NCBI GenBank assembly: GCA_031277095.1
Contig: JAISLU010000079.1
Coordinates: 1-62,481, forward strand
From: Synergistaceae bacterium
GTDB taxonomy: Bacteria; Synergistota; Synergistia; Synergistales; Aminobacteriaceae
Length of the DNA stretch: 62,481 nt
Direction of reading: 5' to 3'
The notes beneath the pieces were generated by a model. It saw only the letters and a list, made by a program, of their open reading frames with translations, made no database searches and was not told the DNA's origin. Positions 15,110 to 23,284 of the stretch are shown here, piece after piece (the first letter of the stretch is position 1; each line of letters opens with the position of its first letter). A program made the translations under genes and the position numbers.

Positions 15110-16580
15110 ATACATCCCAGGAGGATTGCACTTTACCCCTATCGAACGAGTAAGCGTCTAATTTTTCCATAACGACCCACCGTCCGCTCCTTTTAGTGCC
15201 TTCCCGTCGAAGCAATCCCTTTTCTCGTAATAGGGCCATTTCCGTTTTGATGGTTCTGAGGGATTTTCCTACGACATTGGCTATATCGGTCTGTTTCGCA
15301 GTGGTGTTGTCTTTCAGAAAATCCAGTATAGCTTTTTCCGTTAAAGTGCAATTCTCGCCCTTTATGTTCTGAGAAAGTTGCACTTTACCGCTGCCGCTAT
15401 CAAACGAGTAAGCGTCGTCTAGTGGCATGATAATCCGAAACACGTCTCCGTCGATCAATTGGGGCTCTTTTCCCGAATAGCGCCGACCATATTTATATAA
15501 ATTCCGAACGCCGGATCCAAGTTCATCGGCGAGGCCGATATTGCGAAAGAACGAGGAAATAATCGGATTTTTCGGATTTGGCTCGAAGTCGTCCGGTGTA
15601 ATCACCCCATTATTTAAAGGGCGATTGGCATTTTCGGTGAACATCCTGTCTTTTTCGATCACGAATTTCGCTATGTATGGGTGGGTAAATTCACGGTGAA
15701 TTAAGGTATTGACGAGCATTTCACGGGTTATAACATCTCTGAGACTGATTCTGGCGTCATTTTCCAGATAAAATTTGTCCCACAAGTGATTTTGCGCGAA
15801 AACCATCAACTGCTCGTAGCTGTCGAGCAGGTTGGTTTCGACAATCAGGCGATCGTCATAACGATCGGTATTCACTTTGCGTACCAAAGCGTCTGTCCGA
15901 TAAGCCGGAACCACCGAGCGAATCACTTCGTCGCGCCCAAATAGCATTATGGCCGCGAGGTTATAGCCTTTTTCCCCCGTCGCCATGTCTTCCCCGTACA
16001 ACCCGGCACTGTGGAAAAGCCTTTCGTTATCCATACTTTTCCAGGGATGGTTTTGAAAGCGGTTCACCGCCATTTGTTGTACACGAGGTAAAATATCCAA
16101 CCTCAAATGTTCATTTTTAACGTAAGGGTAAATTCTTTTTTCCGTGAAAATATTCTGCTTGCGAATGTACATACTGGCAATTTGCCCTGTCGCCGTTATT
16201 TTCACATCGGCGTCGTCGGCACGATCGTAAATGGTCTTTTTGTAGCTGTGTACCTCTGAGCTTGGAGGTACGTGGATATGAATCAGAGTTTTCTCTTCGT
16301 AATCCACTATTTCCGGCGCAAGATAAACGGTAGGCGATATAACCTCCGGGTTGTTGACCATCTTGATAAAATTTTTGATGATTTGAGGCGCGGTGTTGCG
16401 GGGAACTCCGCTGACGGAACCATCATCTTCCACGCCCAGGTAAATGTCCCCGCCGTAACGGTTAAGGAATGAACAAACCGTCTCATACGTATCTGAATGA
16501 ACCCCATCCGAACACTTTTTGAACTCGACCGCCACCGTTTCTCCCGTGGCAAGCACATTGCGCAGTTTGTCATGATCCAT
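15108..16580 (-). CDS. AlbA_2 (Schlafen-like) domain, RecG-like ATP-binding protein (COG2865) with C-terminal winged helix
   Basis: A 490-residue cytosolic protein, probably a DNA-binding transcriptional regulator. The N-terminal AlbA_2 domain shows ETVAVEFKKC, ETVCSFLNRYGGDIYLGVEDDG and GVPRNTAPQI (about 10-100). The middle carries the COG2865 HATPase-like motifs NTLIHREFTHPY, RPLNNGVITPDDFEPNPKNP and ADELGSGVRNLYKYGRRY. The end is a winged helix (ILDFLKDNTTAKQTDIANVVGKSLRTIKTEM...). A segment DAYSFD-(x)-GKVQ(L/S)S occurs both before the winged helix and at the very C-terminus. ATG at 16580 has GGAGGT eight bases upstream. The gene is visibly AT-richer than its neighbours, which suggests horizontal gain. 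Confidence 0.8.
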   Translation of the reverse strand: MDHDKLRNVLATGETVAVEFKKCSDGVHSDTYETVCSFLNRYGGDIYLGVEDDGSVSGVPRNTAPQIIKNFIKMVNNPEVISPTVYLAPEIVDYEEKTLIHIHVPPSSEVHSYKKTIYDRADDADVKITATGQIASMYIRKQNIFTEKRIYPYVKNEHLRLDILPRVQQMAVNRFQNHPWKSMDNERLFHSAGLYGEDMATGEKGYNLAAIMLFGRDEVIRSVVPAYRTDALVRKVNTDRYDDRLIVETNLLDSYEQLMVFAQNHLWDKFYLENDARISLRDVITREMLVNTLIHREFTHPYIAKFVIEKDRMFTENANRPLNNGVITPDDFEPNPKNPIISSFFRNIGLADELGSGVRNLYKYGRRYSGKEPQLIDGDVFRIIMPLDDAYSFDSGSGKVQLSQNIKGENCTLTEKAILDFLKDNTTAKQTDIANVVGKSLRTIKTEMALLREKGLLRREGTKRSGRWVVMEKLDAYSFDRGKVQSSWDV

Positions 16581-16676
16581 AAACCCAAACCTCCATCGAG
16601 AGCCGAGCCATTTGAGAGCGAGCCATTGCGCCAAGCAATCGGATCGTTTACGATTATACGGGGCCTGGGCGGCCCG

Positions 16677-17948
16677 CTATCTCTCCGTCAACTCGAATTC
16701 TTCGGCCAGGGCGGCGACGGCCTCGTCCGCCCTCTCGTTCTCCACCAGGATGGAAATGTTGATGTCCGAGGTGGATATCCCCATCACGCTGATCCTGCGG
16801 GACCTCAGGGCGGAAAAAACGCGCCCCGCAACTCCGGTGGCGGCGTTCATTCCATCCCCCACGGCAGAAACCTTCGTCACGGGTCCGCCCGTTTCGAGAG
16901 CCCATCCCGTGAGCCCATTGTCGTTCATATAATCGCTCACGGCCCGAGTGACGGTTTGAGCGTCGCCGTCCAGGGCGGTAAACGTCAGAAACGACATGCC
17001 GCCGTCGTTGGCCGTGGATATCATGTCGAGGTTCACTCCGGCCAGGGCCAGGGCGTGAAAGATTCCGGGCAAAACGTCTCCGTCCTCTGGAAGGCGCTTG
17101 ACGACAAATTTCATTTGGTTCCGGGCGGCGGTTACACCCGTCACCACAGGGCTTTCCAGCCATTCGGGAAGTTTTTTGACCACGTAAGTACCCCTTTCTT
17201 CAGAAAAAGTGGAGGCGCAGTAAAGGGTCACCCCATATTTGCGCGCCAGCTCCACGGACCTCATGTGCAGCACCTTTGCCCCCAGAGAGGCCAACTCCAG
17301 CATCTCTTCATAGGTGATGTAATCCAGCTTGCGCGCCCCCGGCACCTTGTTGGGGTCACAGGTGAAAATCCCCGGAACGTCGCTGTAGATCTCGCATACC
17401 GCATCGATGCCGGTAGAGACGGCCTTCGCCGCGACGGCCACGGCCGAGGTGTCCGAACCGCCCCGTCCCAGCGTCGTGAGATCGCCTTCGGGGGTCACGC
17501 CCTGAAAACCGGTGATGACCACCACGTTGTTGTCGCGAAAGCTGCGACGCAGCAGGGATAAATCGATATCCTGAATGCGGGCGTCGCTGTGGGTCTCCGA
17601 GGTCTCGATGCCCAATTGAAAGGCGTTGCGGGAGATGGCCGACACCCCCAAGTCCCGGAGCGCCATCGCCAGCAGCGCGGCCGAGACCTGCTCCCCCGTC
17701 GCCAGCAGCATGTCCATCTCCCGGGCCGGCGGGGCGGGCGAGACCTCCTTCGCCAACGCAATCAGGCCGTCCGTGGTTTTCCCCATGGCGGAAACCACCA
17801 CGGCCATTTTGGAATTTTCCGCCTCCAGCCGGCGCTTGATCCGGGACGCCACGTTTTTGATTTTTTCGGGCGCGGCCACGGACGAGCCGCCGTATTTTTG
17901 AACCACCAGCAAAGACAGTTCGTCTTGCCCCTCATTCGCAACAGGCAT
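16677..17948 (-). CDS. lysC: Aspartate kinase
   Basis: Catalyses ATP-dependent phosphorylation of aspartate, the entry to lysine, diaminopimelate, threonine and methionine synthesis. The N-terminal kinase motif is VQKYGGSSVA. TLGRGGSDTSAVAVA and the substrate-binding ITGFQGVTPEGDLTTL follow. Two ACT domains occupy about residues 270-420 (GVTAARNQMKFVVK; VSAVGDGMNAATGVAGRVFSAL; ISVMGISTSDINISILV), so feedback control by lysine and/or threonine is expected. The 423 residues fit the monofunctional class. ATG at 17948 shares its A with the TAA stop of dapH (TAATG), so the two genes are translationally coupled. Confidence 0.95.
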   Translation of the reverse strand: MPVANEGQDELSLLVVQKYGGSSVAAPEKIKNVASRIKRRLEAENSKMAVVVSAMGKTTDGLIALAKEVSPAPPAREMDMLLATGEQVSAALLAMALRDLGVSAISRNAFQLGIETSETHSDARIQDIDLSLLRRSFRDNNVVVITGFQGVTPEGDLTTLGRGGSDTSAVAVAAKAVSTGIDAVCEIYSDVPGIFTCDPNKVPGARKLDYITYEEMLELASLGAKVLHMRSVELARKYGVTLYCASTFSEERGTYVVKKLPEWLESPVVTGVTAARNQMKFVVKRLPEDGDVLPGIFHALALAGVNLDMISTANDGGMSFLTFTALDGDAQTVTRAVSDYMNDNGLTGWALETGGPVTKVSAVGDGMNAATGVAGRVFSALRSRRISVMGISTSDINISILVENERADEAVAALAEEFELTER

Positions 17949-18655
17949 TACAAATTCCTCAAATCTTCGACGATCTGGGTTTTGGAGACGGTCTTATCGT
18001 CGGCCATTTTGACGATTTTAGCAGGGGAACCCGCGACGACGGCTTTGGGAGGAACGTCCCGCGTGACCACGGCCCCCGCGGCGATGACCGCATCCGCTCC
18101 GACCTGTACTCCCTCAATGACCACGGCGTTGGCCCCGACCAGCACGTTGTCGCCAATGACCACAGGAACGGCGGAGGCCGGCTCCACGACGCCCGCGATC
18201 ACCGCCCCCGCGCCGATGTGGCACCTTGCGCCGATACGCGCCCTGCCGCCCAACACGCAGTTCATGTCGATCATGGTTTCCTCGCCGATCACCGCGCCGA
18301 TGTTGATCACGGCTCCCATCATGACCACGGCGTTTCTGCCGATGGATACCTTCTCCCGTATGATCGCCCCCGGCTCGATGCGCGCCGCGTACTGCCTCAA
18401 ATCGGCCATGGGCACAGCGGAGTTGCGGGCGTACACCTCGACGCTGGACGCGGTGATGCGGGGGGCGTGCTTCTCCAGCATCTCGCCGATGACCGCCCAG
18501 TCCCCCTGAAGGGTTCCAAAGTCCGCGCCGCCCACGAAGCTCAGCTCGCCCCAGTCCAGCCCTCTCAAGTCCCCGGCGATGAAGGCGCGGGCGGGGGTTT
18601 TCTTTTTCGATTCCTTGATCAGGCGAATGATCTCCTCGGTGTTCATTTCAGTCAT
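17948..18655 (-). CDS. dapH: Tetrahydrodipicolinate N-acetyltransferase
   Basis: Acetylates L-2,3,4,5-tetrahydrodipicolinate using acetyl-CoA in the acetylase branch of lysine/diaminopimelate synthesis. After an N-terminal region typical of DapH ([36 protein letters not shown]), a left-handed beta-helix of hexapeptide repeats runs from about residue 90 to 210 ([52 protein letters not shown]). The 235 residues match the family. ATG at 18655 has GGAGGAAG just upstream. It lies between dapB and lysC; dapA and the later steps are not here. Confidence 0.93.
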   Translation of the reverse strand: MTEMNTEEIIRLIKESKKKTPARAFIAGDLRGLDWGELSFVGGADFGTLQGDWAVIGEMLEKHAPRITASSVEVYARNSAVPMADLRQYAARIEPGAIIREKVSIGRNAVVMMGAVINIGAVIGEETMIDMNCVLGGRARIGARCHIGAGAVIAGVVEPASAVPVVIGDNVLVGANAVVIEGVQVGADAVIAAGAVVTRDVPPKAVVAGSPAKIVKMADDKTVSKTQIVEDLRNL

Positions 18656-18703
18656 GACTGCTTCCTCCAAACGAATTATTCAATTTCGTAATACGGCACC
18701 TAT

Positions 18704-19378
18704 TCACGATGCAGCGCCCAATTTCATGCCATGCTTGAGTACGTCCTCGAAGGTGTAGAAGCCCTTTTCGGCATTGACCACGAAGAGGGCGGCGCGCAGG
18801 GCTCCCAGGGCGAAGACGCCGCGGGATAAGGCACGGTGGGTGAAGGTGAGGACTTCCCCGTCGTTGGCGAAATGGGCGCTGTGATCGCCCGGAACGCCTC
18901 CCAGGCGGAAGGAGTGCATGGGACAATCCCGGCCTATGGCGTCCCGCAGAAGGATTGCCGTGCCGGACGGCGCGTCTTTTTTCTTGTCGTGGTGCGTCTC
19001 CTCGATTTCCAGATCCCAATCGGACAGGAGCGGCGCGTATTCCCGGAGGATCATTTTAAGCACGTTGACGCCCGTGGCGAAATTGAAGCTCTGGACTACG
19101 GCGGCCTCCTTTCCCAGTTCCCTCAGCAGCGCGAAATGTTCCTCTCCGAGGGCCGTAGTCCCCACGACCAGCGCCGCTCCGTGGGCTCTGCAAAGGGCAG
19201 CCGTTCCGGCAAGGGCGGCGTGGGAGGAAAAATCCACCAGCACCTCCGGCCTCGCCCTGCACTCCGTCCCCGACAGGTTCGACGTCAAAACCAACTCGTG
19301 CCCCGACCGGCCAAAAAGGTCCGTGATGGCTTGTCCCATTCGTCCAGAGCAGCCGATAACTCCGTACTTCATTGTCAT
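18704..19378 (-). CDS. dapB: 4-hydroxy-tetrahydrodipicolinate reductase
   Basis: Reduces 4-hydroxy-tetrahydrodipicolinate with NAD(P)H to tetrahydrodipicolinate. Visible are the Rossmann GVIGCSGRMGQAI, VDFSSHAAL, VGTTALGEE, NFATGVNVLK and the catalytic EETHHDKKKDAPSGTA with its His-His-Lys, then the C-terminal HRALSRGVFALGALRAA. The length (about 224) is at the short end of the family, as in Thermotoga. The start is not certain: ATG at 19378 and ATG at 19372 are both possible, with only a weak AAGAG upstream. It is the first gene of dapB-dapH-lysC and divergent from lysS. Confidence 0.93.
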   Translation of the reverse strand: MTMKYGVIGCSGRMGQAITDLFGRSGHELVLTSNLSGTECRARPEVLVDFSSHAALAGTAALCRAHGAALVVGTTALGEEHFALLRELGKEAAVVQSFNFATGVNVLKMILREYAPLLSDWDLEIEETHHDKKKDAPSGTAILLRDAIGRDCPMHSFRLGGVPGDHSAHFANDGEVLTFTHRALSRGVFALGALRAALFVVNAEKGFYTFEDVLKHGMKLGAAS

Positions 19379-19400
19379 GTGGATCACTCTTTTCGTAAAT

Positions 19401-19463
19401 ATTCATAAACATTCTTCATTCTTAAATCTTCAATCTTCATTCTTCATTCTTCATTCTTCATTC
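19401..19463. repeat. ATTCTTC-type short tandem repeat
   Basis: The spacer between dapB and lysS carries an array of near-identical 7-base units (ATTCTTC / ATTCTTA / ATCTTCA), about eight copies. The units are directly adjacent, with no unique spacers and no repeat longer than a heptamer. No gene lies in it. Confidence 0.8.
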
Positions 19464-19536
19464 AGCGCGATGAATCCGGCGCTGCTTCCGCTTCTTTGCA
19501 TCTTTATCCGAAGGTCTTAGCTAAAAACACATCCCT

Positions 19537-19560
19537 ACATTATAATGTAAACACGTTTAC
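19537..19560 (+). promoter_or_regulatory. lysS -10 box overlapped by two palindromes
   Basis: ACATTATAATGT (19537-19548) is a perfect palindrome containing a consensus TATAAT at 19541-19546. It overlaps GTAAACACGTTTAC (19547-19560), a second perfect palindrome. They end 18 bases before the lysS start codon. The pair could be an operator over the lysS promoter; no good -35 box is visible. The binding protein is unknown. Confidence 0.45.
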
Positions 19561-19578
19561 CGAAAGGGGAAAAAGTAA

Positions 19579-21153
19579 TTGACCGACCTCATCGAAGTTA
19601 GCAAAGAAGTTAGCCCAGATAGCAAAATGAGCAAGGATACGAACCCGAAATCGCCGGATACGTCTCTGTCCGAAAACGAAATCCTCCGGCAGCGCAAGGA
19701 AAAACTGCAGCGCCTTCGGGAGGAAGAGGGCTTCGACCCTTACGTGACGGAAAAATGGGACCGCAGGGATCCTCTGAAGCAGGTGCGCGCGGACTACGAC
19801 CGCCTGCAGACGGAGGAAGTGGAGCGCGGCGTGAAAATTCGCACCGCCGGGCGCCTGATGACTTTGCGCCGCCAGGGCAAGGCCACCTTTGCGGACCTGG
19901 CCGACGAGGAGGAACGGATACAGCTTTATTTCCAGCTCAACGAAGTGGGGGAGGAAAGTTACAACTTCCTCAAAAAATGGGTGGACACGGGCGACTGGAT
20001 CGGTGTCGTCGGGCATCCCTGCAGGACCAAACGGGGCGAGCTGACGCTGCTGGTCACGGAGTTCAAGCTGCTGTGCAAGGCGCTGCGCCCGCTGCCCGAG
20101 AAGTGGCACGGTTTGACGGACACGGAAGTCCGGTACCGGCAGCGTTACACCGACCTGATCGCGAACCCGGAGGTACGCGACGTCTTTCGGAAGCGCGCCC
20201 GGGTCATCGCGTCGTTCCGCAGAACCCTGGAGGAACACGGCACCCTGGAGGTCGAAACGCCGACCCTGTCGGTTTTGGCCGGCGGGGCCGCAGCAAAGCC
20301 CTTCAAGTCCTTTCACAACGCTTTGGGGCTCGATATGTATCTGCGCATCGCGCCGGAACTCTACCTCAAGCGGCTGGTGGTGGGCATGATGGGCCGCGTC
20401 TACGAGATCGGCAAGAACTTCCGCAACGAGGGTATCGACACCATGCACAACCCGGAGTTCACGATGCTGGAGGTCTACTGGGCTTACGCCAACTACGAAG
20501 ACATGATGGACTTGGCCGAGGAGCTGATCCGCAAGGCCGCCGAGGCCGTCGGGACCCTGAAAATCCAGTGGCAGGGGATAGAAACGGACTTGAGTCAGCC
20601 CTTCCGCCGCGTGAAGATGCTGGATATGGTGCAAGAATACACGGGCGTCGATTTCAGATCCGTGGTCTCCGATGAGGAAGCCCGCAAAATAGCCGTCGAA
20701 AAGAACTTAGGGGCCGAACTGAAGGGGAACGAGAGCCGGTTTTCCGTTTTGAACAGGATGTTCGAGGCGTTTTGCGAGGACAAGATCACGGCCCCGACCT
20801 TTATCGTGGGGCACCCCACGGAGATCTCGCCCCTCTCCAAGCGGGACCCCGAAGCCCCCGACTACACCCATCGTTTCGAGCTTTTCATGTACGGCAAAGA
20901 GCTGGCCAACGCCTTCAGCGAGCTGAACGACCCCCTGGACCAGCGTTCGCGGTTCGAGGAGCAGCTCAGGAAAAAGATCGCCGGCGACGACGAGGCCTAC
21001 GACTTTGACGAGGACTTCATCAACGCCATCGAAACGGGGCTGCCCCCCACGGGAGGCATGGGCATCGGCATCGACCGTCTGGTCATGTTCTTGACGAACT
21101 CCCGCTCCATCCGCGACGTGATTCTCTTTCCCACGATGAAACCCAAAGACTGA
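19579..21153 (+). CDS. lysS: Lysyl-tRNA synthetase (class II)
   Basis: Charges tRNA-Lys with lysine. After an unusual hydrophilic leader of about 30 residues comes the OB-fold anticodon domain (GRLMTLRRQGKATFADL), then the class II core: motif 1 (FRRTLEEHGTLEVETPTL), motif 2 (MGRVYEIGKNFRNEGID, EFTMLEVY) and motif 3 (GMGIGIDRLVMFLT). The 524 residues are normal. The start TTG at 19579 follows an AAAGGGG; a later ATG (19627) has no ribosome site. A matching tRNA-Lys gene lies at 62334. The gene is transcribed alone, divergently from the lysine-synthesis genes. Confidence 0.95.
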   Translation: MTDLIEVSKEVSPDSKMSKDTNPKSPDTSLSENEILRQRKEKLQRLREEEGFDPYVTEKWDRRDPLKQVRADYDRLQTEEVERGVKIRTAGRLMTLRRQGKATFADLADEEERIQLYFQLNEVGEESYNFLKKWVDTGDWIGVVGHPCRTKRGELTLLVTEFKLLCKALRPLPEKWHGLTDTEVRYRQRYTDLIANPEVRDVFRKRARVIASFRRTLEEHGTLEVETPTLSVLAGGAAAKPFKSFHNALGLDMYLRIAPELYLKRLVVGMMGRVYEIGKNFRNEGIDTMHNPEFTMLEVYWAYANYEDMMDLAEELIRKAAEAVGTLKIQWQGIETDLSQPFRRVKMLDMVQEYTGVDFRSVVSDEEARKIAVEKNLGAELKGNESRFSVLNRMFEAFCEDKITAPTFIVGHPTEISPLSKRDPEAPDYTHRFELFMYGKELANAFSELNDPLDQRSRFEEQLRKKIAGDDEAYDFDEDFINAIETGLPPTGGMGIGIDRLVMFLTNSRSIRDVILFPTMKPKD

Positions 21154-21159
21154 AGTAGC

Positions 21160-21190
21160 CCGGGTGGGTTCATTATTGAACCTGCCCGGA
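21160..21190. terminator. Convergent hairpin between lysS and the pseudouridine synthase gene
   Basis: CGGGTGGGTTCA and TGAACCTGCCCG form a 12-base arm pair (two G-U or mismatched pairs) around a TTAT loop, just after the lysS stop and across the last codons of the opposite gene. It fits a bidirectional transcription end, though without a long T tract. Confidence 0.5.
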
Positions 21191-22102
21191 CCAACCTCGT
21201 TCATTCAAAAGCGCGGCCATATCCTGGGGCAGTTCCGCCCTGAACGTTTTGCCCCTCAGTTCCAAAAGCGTCTCCGGCAATTCCCATCCGCCGGGGAAAC
21301 CCAGTTCGTAGGCGTGGAGCAGCGGGCGTCTGGCTTCGGCGCGGTGGCGGCGGTTGATCTCGATGTTCCCGTACTTTCTGTCCCCGAGAATGGGGCATCC
21401 GATGTGAGCCATGTGTACCCGCGCCTGGTGAGTGCGCCCCGTCAGAAGCTCGAGGGAAGCCAGGGAGAACTGGCCATCCGTGGACAGGCGCCGGTAGCGT
21501 GTTTGGGCCGTTTTGCCCTCGCCGACGCGCACGGTGAGTTCCTCTTTGAGAAGGGGCGCGTCGATGAAGCCCTTTTCCGGCAGCGCCCCCACGACGACGG
21601 CCAAATATCGCTTGGTGACGAGTCTTTCTTTGAAAAGCCGCTCCAGCCCCCGCAGGGCCTCGCCGGAGAGGGCCACCACCAGCGCCCCCGTCGTGTTGCG
21701 GTCCAAACGATGCACCGCCGCCGGGGAAAATCCGGGTCCTCCGACGCCGAACATGCCCCAAATGCGGGTCACGACGCTGTCGCCGCCCTTGACGTCCGGT
21801 TGGACTAAAAGGTTCGCCGGTTTATTGATCACGACGGCGTGTTCCCCGCGCCACACTATGGCCAAGGGGCCTCCCCTTCCTCTGGGCGCAGGGGCGTCAG
21901 GTTCTTCCCAGGGGACGTAAAGCTCCTGCCCCCGGGAGACCCTCAGTCCCCCGTCTTTGGCGCGGACGGCGTCCAGACGCACCTCACCCTTTCGCAGGGC
22001 CCGCATGACGGCGGACAAAGGAAGCGCAGGCCATATGGAACGGATGGTCCGATCCAGCCTGCGCCCGTTGTGGTCCTGAGTGATGATGACCTTGCAACTC
22101 AT
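21173..22102 (-). CDS. RluA/RluD-family rRNA pseudouridine synthase
   Basis: Converts specific uridines of large-subunit rRNA to pseudouridine. The protein starts with an S4-like RNA-binding segment (RRLDRTIRSIWPALPLSAVMRALRKGEV). The catalytic domain follows: VINKPANLLVQPD, HRLDRNTTGALVVA with the catalytic Asp, KRYLAVVVGALPEKG, and LLTGRTHQARVHMAHIGCPILGD. The 309 residues are typical of RluC/RluD; the exact target uridine cannot be told. ATG at 22102 overlaps the upstream stop (ATGA), so it is coupled to the HD-domain nuclease gene. The last codons lie in the shared terminator. Confidence 0.9.
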   Translation of the reverse strand: MSCKVIITQDHNGRRLDRTIRSIWPALPLSAVMRALRKGEVRLDAVRAKDGGLRVSRGQELYVPWEEPDAPAPRGRGGPLAIVWRGEHAVVINKPANLLVQPDVKGGDSVVTRIWGMFGVGGPGFSPAAVHRLDRNTTGALVVALSGEALRGLERLFKERLVTKRYLAVVVGALPEKGFIDAPLLKEELTVRVGEGKTAQTRYRRLSTDGQFSLASLELLTGRTHQARVHMAHIGCPILGDRKYGNIEINRRHRAEARRPLLHAYELGFPGGWELPETLLELRGKTFRAELPQDMAALLNERGWSGQVQ

Positions 22103-23169
22103 GCGGGGTGAACTTTCCAGAAGCGGCGCTGAACCGAGGGCACGAACTCGGTAACCTCCTTTTCCCCATCCAACTGGGACGTCTGTTCTTTCCAAGAGAA
22201 GATTTTGAAATCGAGTTCGTCCGCGACGGAAACGATCAGAGCTTCGGGGGTGGCCGGCAAAACAGGCGACCCGTACTCCCGGGAACCATGATGGCTCACC
22301 AGAATATGCCCTATCGCCAACACGCATCTTTCGCTCAGGCCGCCCTGCTTCTTGTTATATTCCTCAGCCAGCGCCATGAACCGATGGTAGCCCAAAACGA
22401 TATGATCGACGACGTTGCCCCCCAAGGTCATTTCGGGCGCGGGGGACAGGCGGTACGACTCCAGTTTGCCCAGATCGTGCAAGAGCGAGCCCGCAATCAC
22501 GACATCGACGTCCACCTCGAGCCCCCCGGCCCGGTAATTCTGGGCTATGCCCGCCGCCGAGCGCGTGACGGCCAGAGAATGCTCCAGAAGCCCTCCTACG
22601 TAGGCGTGGTGCAGCGAGACGGCGGCCGGCCAGACGTTGTAAGTTTGCCAGATGCCGCGCTCGAAAAACAGGTACTCCAAAAAGCCCTTCACGGGCTCTC
22701 CGCACATATCCAGAAACTCATGGAAGGCGCTCTCCATCACCTCGACGGAAATGGGGGAGCGCCTGACGAAACTGTAGGGGGGATATTTTTCCTGGTCCAC
22801 GTAATAGACGGCATTGAAGTTGTACTGGTTTTGGTCCCGGAACTCCACGACCTTTCCCTGGAGGCCGACGGTTTTCCCGTCGAGCTTCTTGGCGTTTTCG
22901 TCGGAGAGGGGGTCCATTTTATACCTCACATCGCCTCCGATGTTCCACCATTCCGAACTTCCCCAGATTTTGCCTTCGATCTGCCCTTCGCCGTCCATGA
23001 TGGCAATGTCCCAAAAGGGGTTGTCGTTTTTGTCTTTGCGCTGGGCGAACCGGGAAACCACCCCCAAGACGTAAAACGTGGCGTCCTTGGACAGCTTTCG
23101 GACCTCCGGCGTGGTCATCCGCCGTTTTTCTTTTTGAATTTCTCTCAGCTCTGTTTTCAAATCCGACAA
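22099..23169 (-). CDS. YhaM-type OB-fold/HD-domain 3'-5' exoribonuclease
   Basis: A 356-residue cytosolic protein combining an N-terminal OB fold (VLGVVSRFAQRKDKNDNPFWDIAIMD, residues about 35-130) with an HD phosphohydrolase domain (LHHAYVGGLLEHSLAVTR, GSLLHDLGKLESY, and later ILVSHHGSREYGSPVLP). This is the architecture of YhaM/Cbf1 nucleases, which trim RNA and single-stranded DNA from the 3' end. The start is TTG at 23169 with GAGGTGA a few bases upstream. The next gene overlaps its stop by ATGA. Pairing with an rRNA-modifying enzyme fits an RNA-metabolism role. Confidence 0.88.
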   Translation of the reverse strand: MSDLKTELREIQKEKRRMTTPEVRKLSKDATFYVLGVVSRFAQRKDKNDNPFWDIAIMDGEGQIEGKIWGSSEWWNIGGDVRYKMDPLSDENAKKLDGKTVGLQGKVVEFRDQNQYNFNAVYYVDQEKYPPYSFVRRSPISVEVMESAFHEFLDMCGEPVKGFLEYLFFERGIWQTYNVWPAAVSLHHAYVGGLLEHSLAVTRSAAGIAQNYRAGGLEVDVDVVIAGSLLHDLGKLESYRLSPAPEMTLGGNVVDHIVLGYHRFMALAEEYNKKQGGLSERCVLAIGHILVSHHGSREYGSPVLPATPEALIVSVADELDFKIFSWKEQTSQLDGEKEVTEFVPSVQRRFWKVHPA

Positions 23170-23284
23170 AATCTCACCTCATGCAAAATCTTGATTATAA
23201 AAAATATGATTGTGAAAAAATTTAAATATGAAAAAATTTAATGCGAAAAATGCGAAAAATTTGATGATGAAAATCTCGATATCG
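23170..23284. repeat. AT-rich spacer made of GAAAAATTT-like repeats
   Basis: The 115-base spacer is built from imperfect units such as AAAAAATTTAAATATG, AAAAAATTTAATGCG and AAAAATGCG (about five partial copies). No gene is visible; it sits at the 3' end of the SH3-domain gene. Confidence 0.6.

Noticed and set aside
19401-19463. CRISPR array
   Set aside because: The units are about 7 bases, directly adjacent and without unique spacers; no cas genes are near.
19379-19578. Lysine riboswitch or T-box in front of dapB or lysS
   Set aside because: No L-box or T-box consensus (such as TGGNACC) is visible, and the spacer is mostly short tandem repeat.
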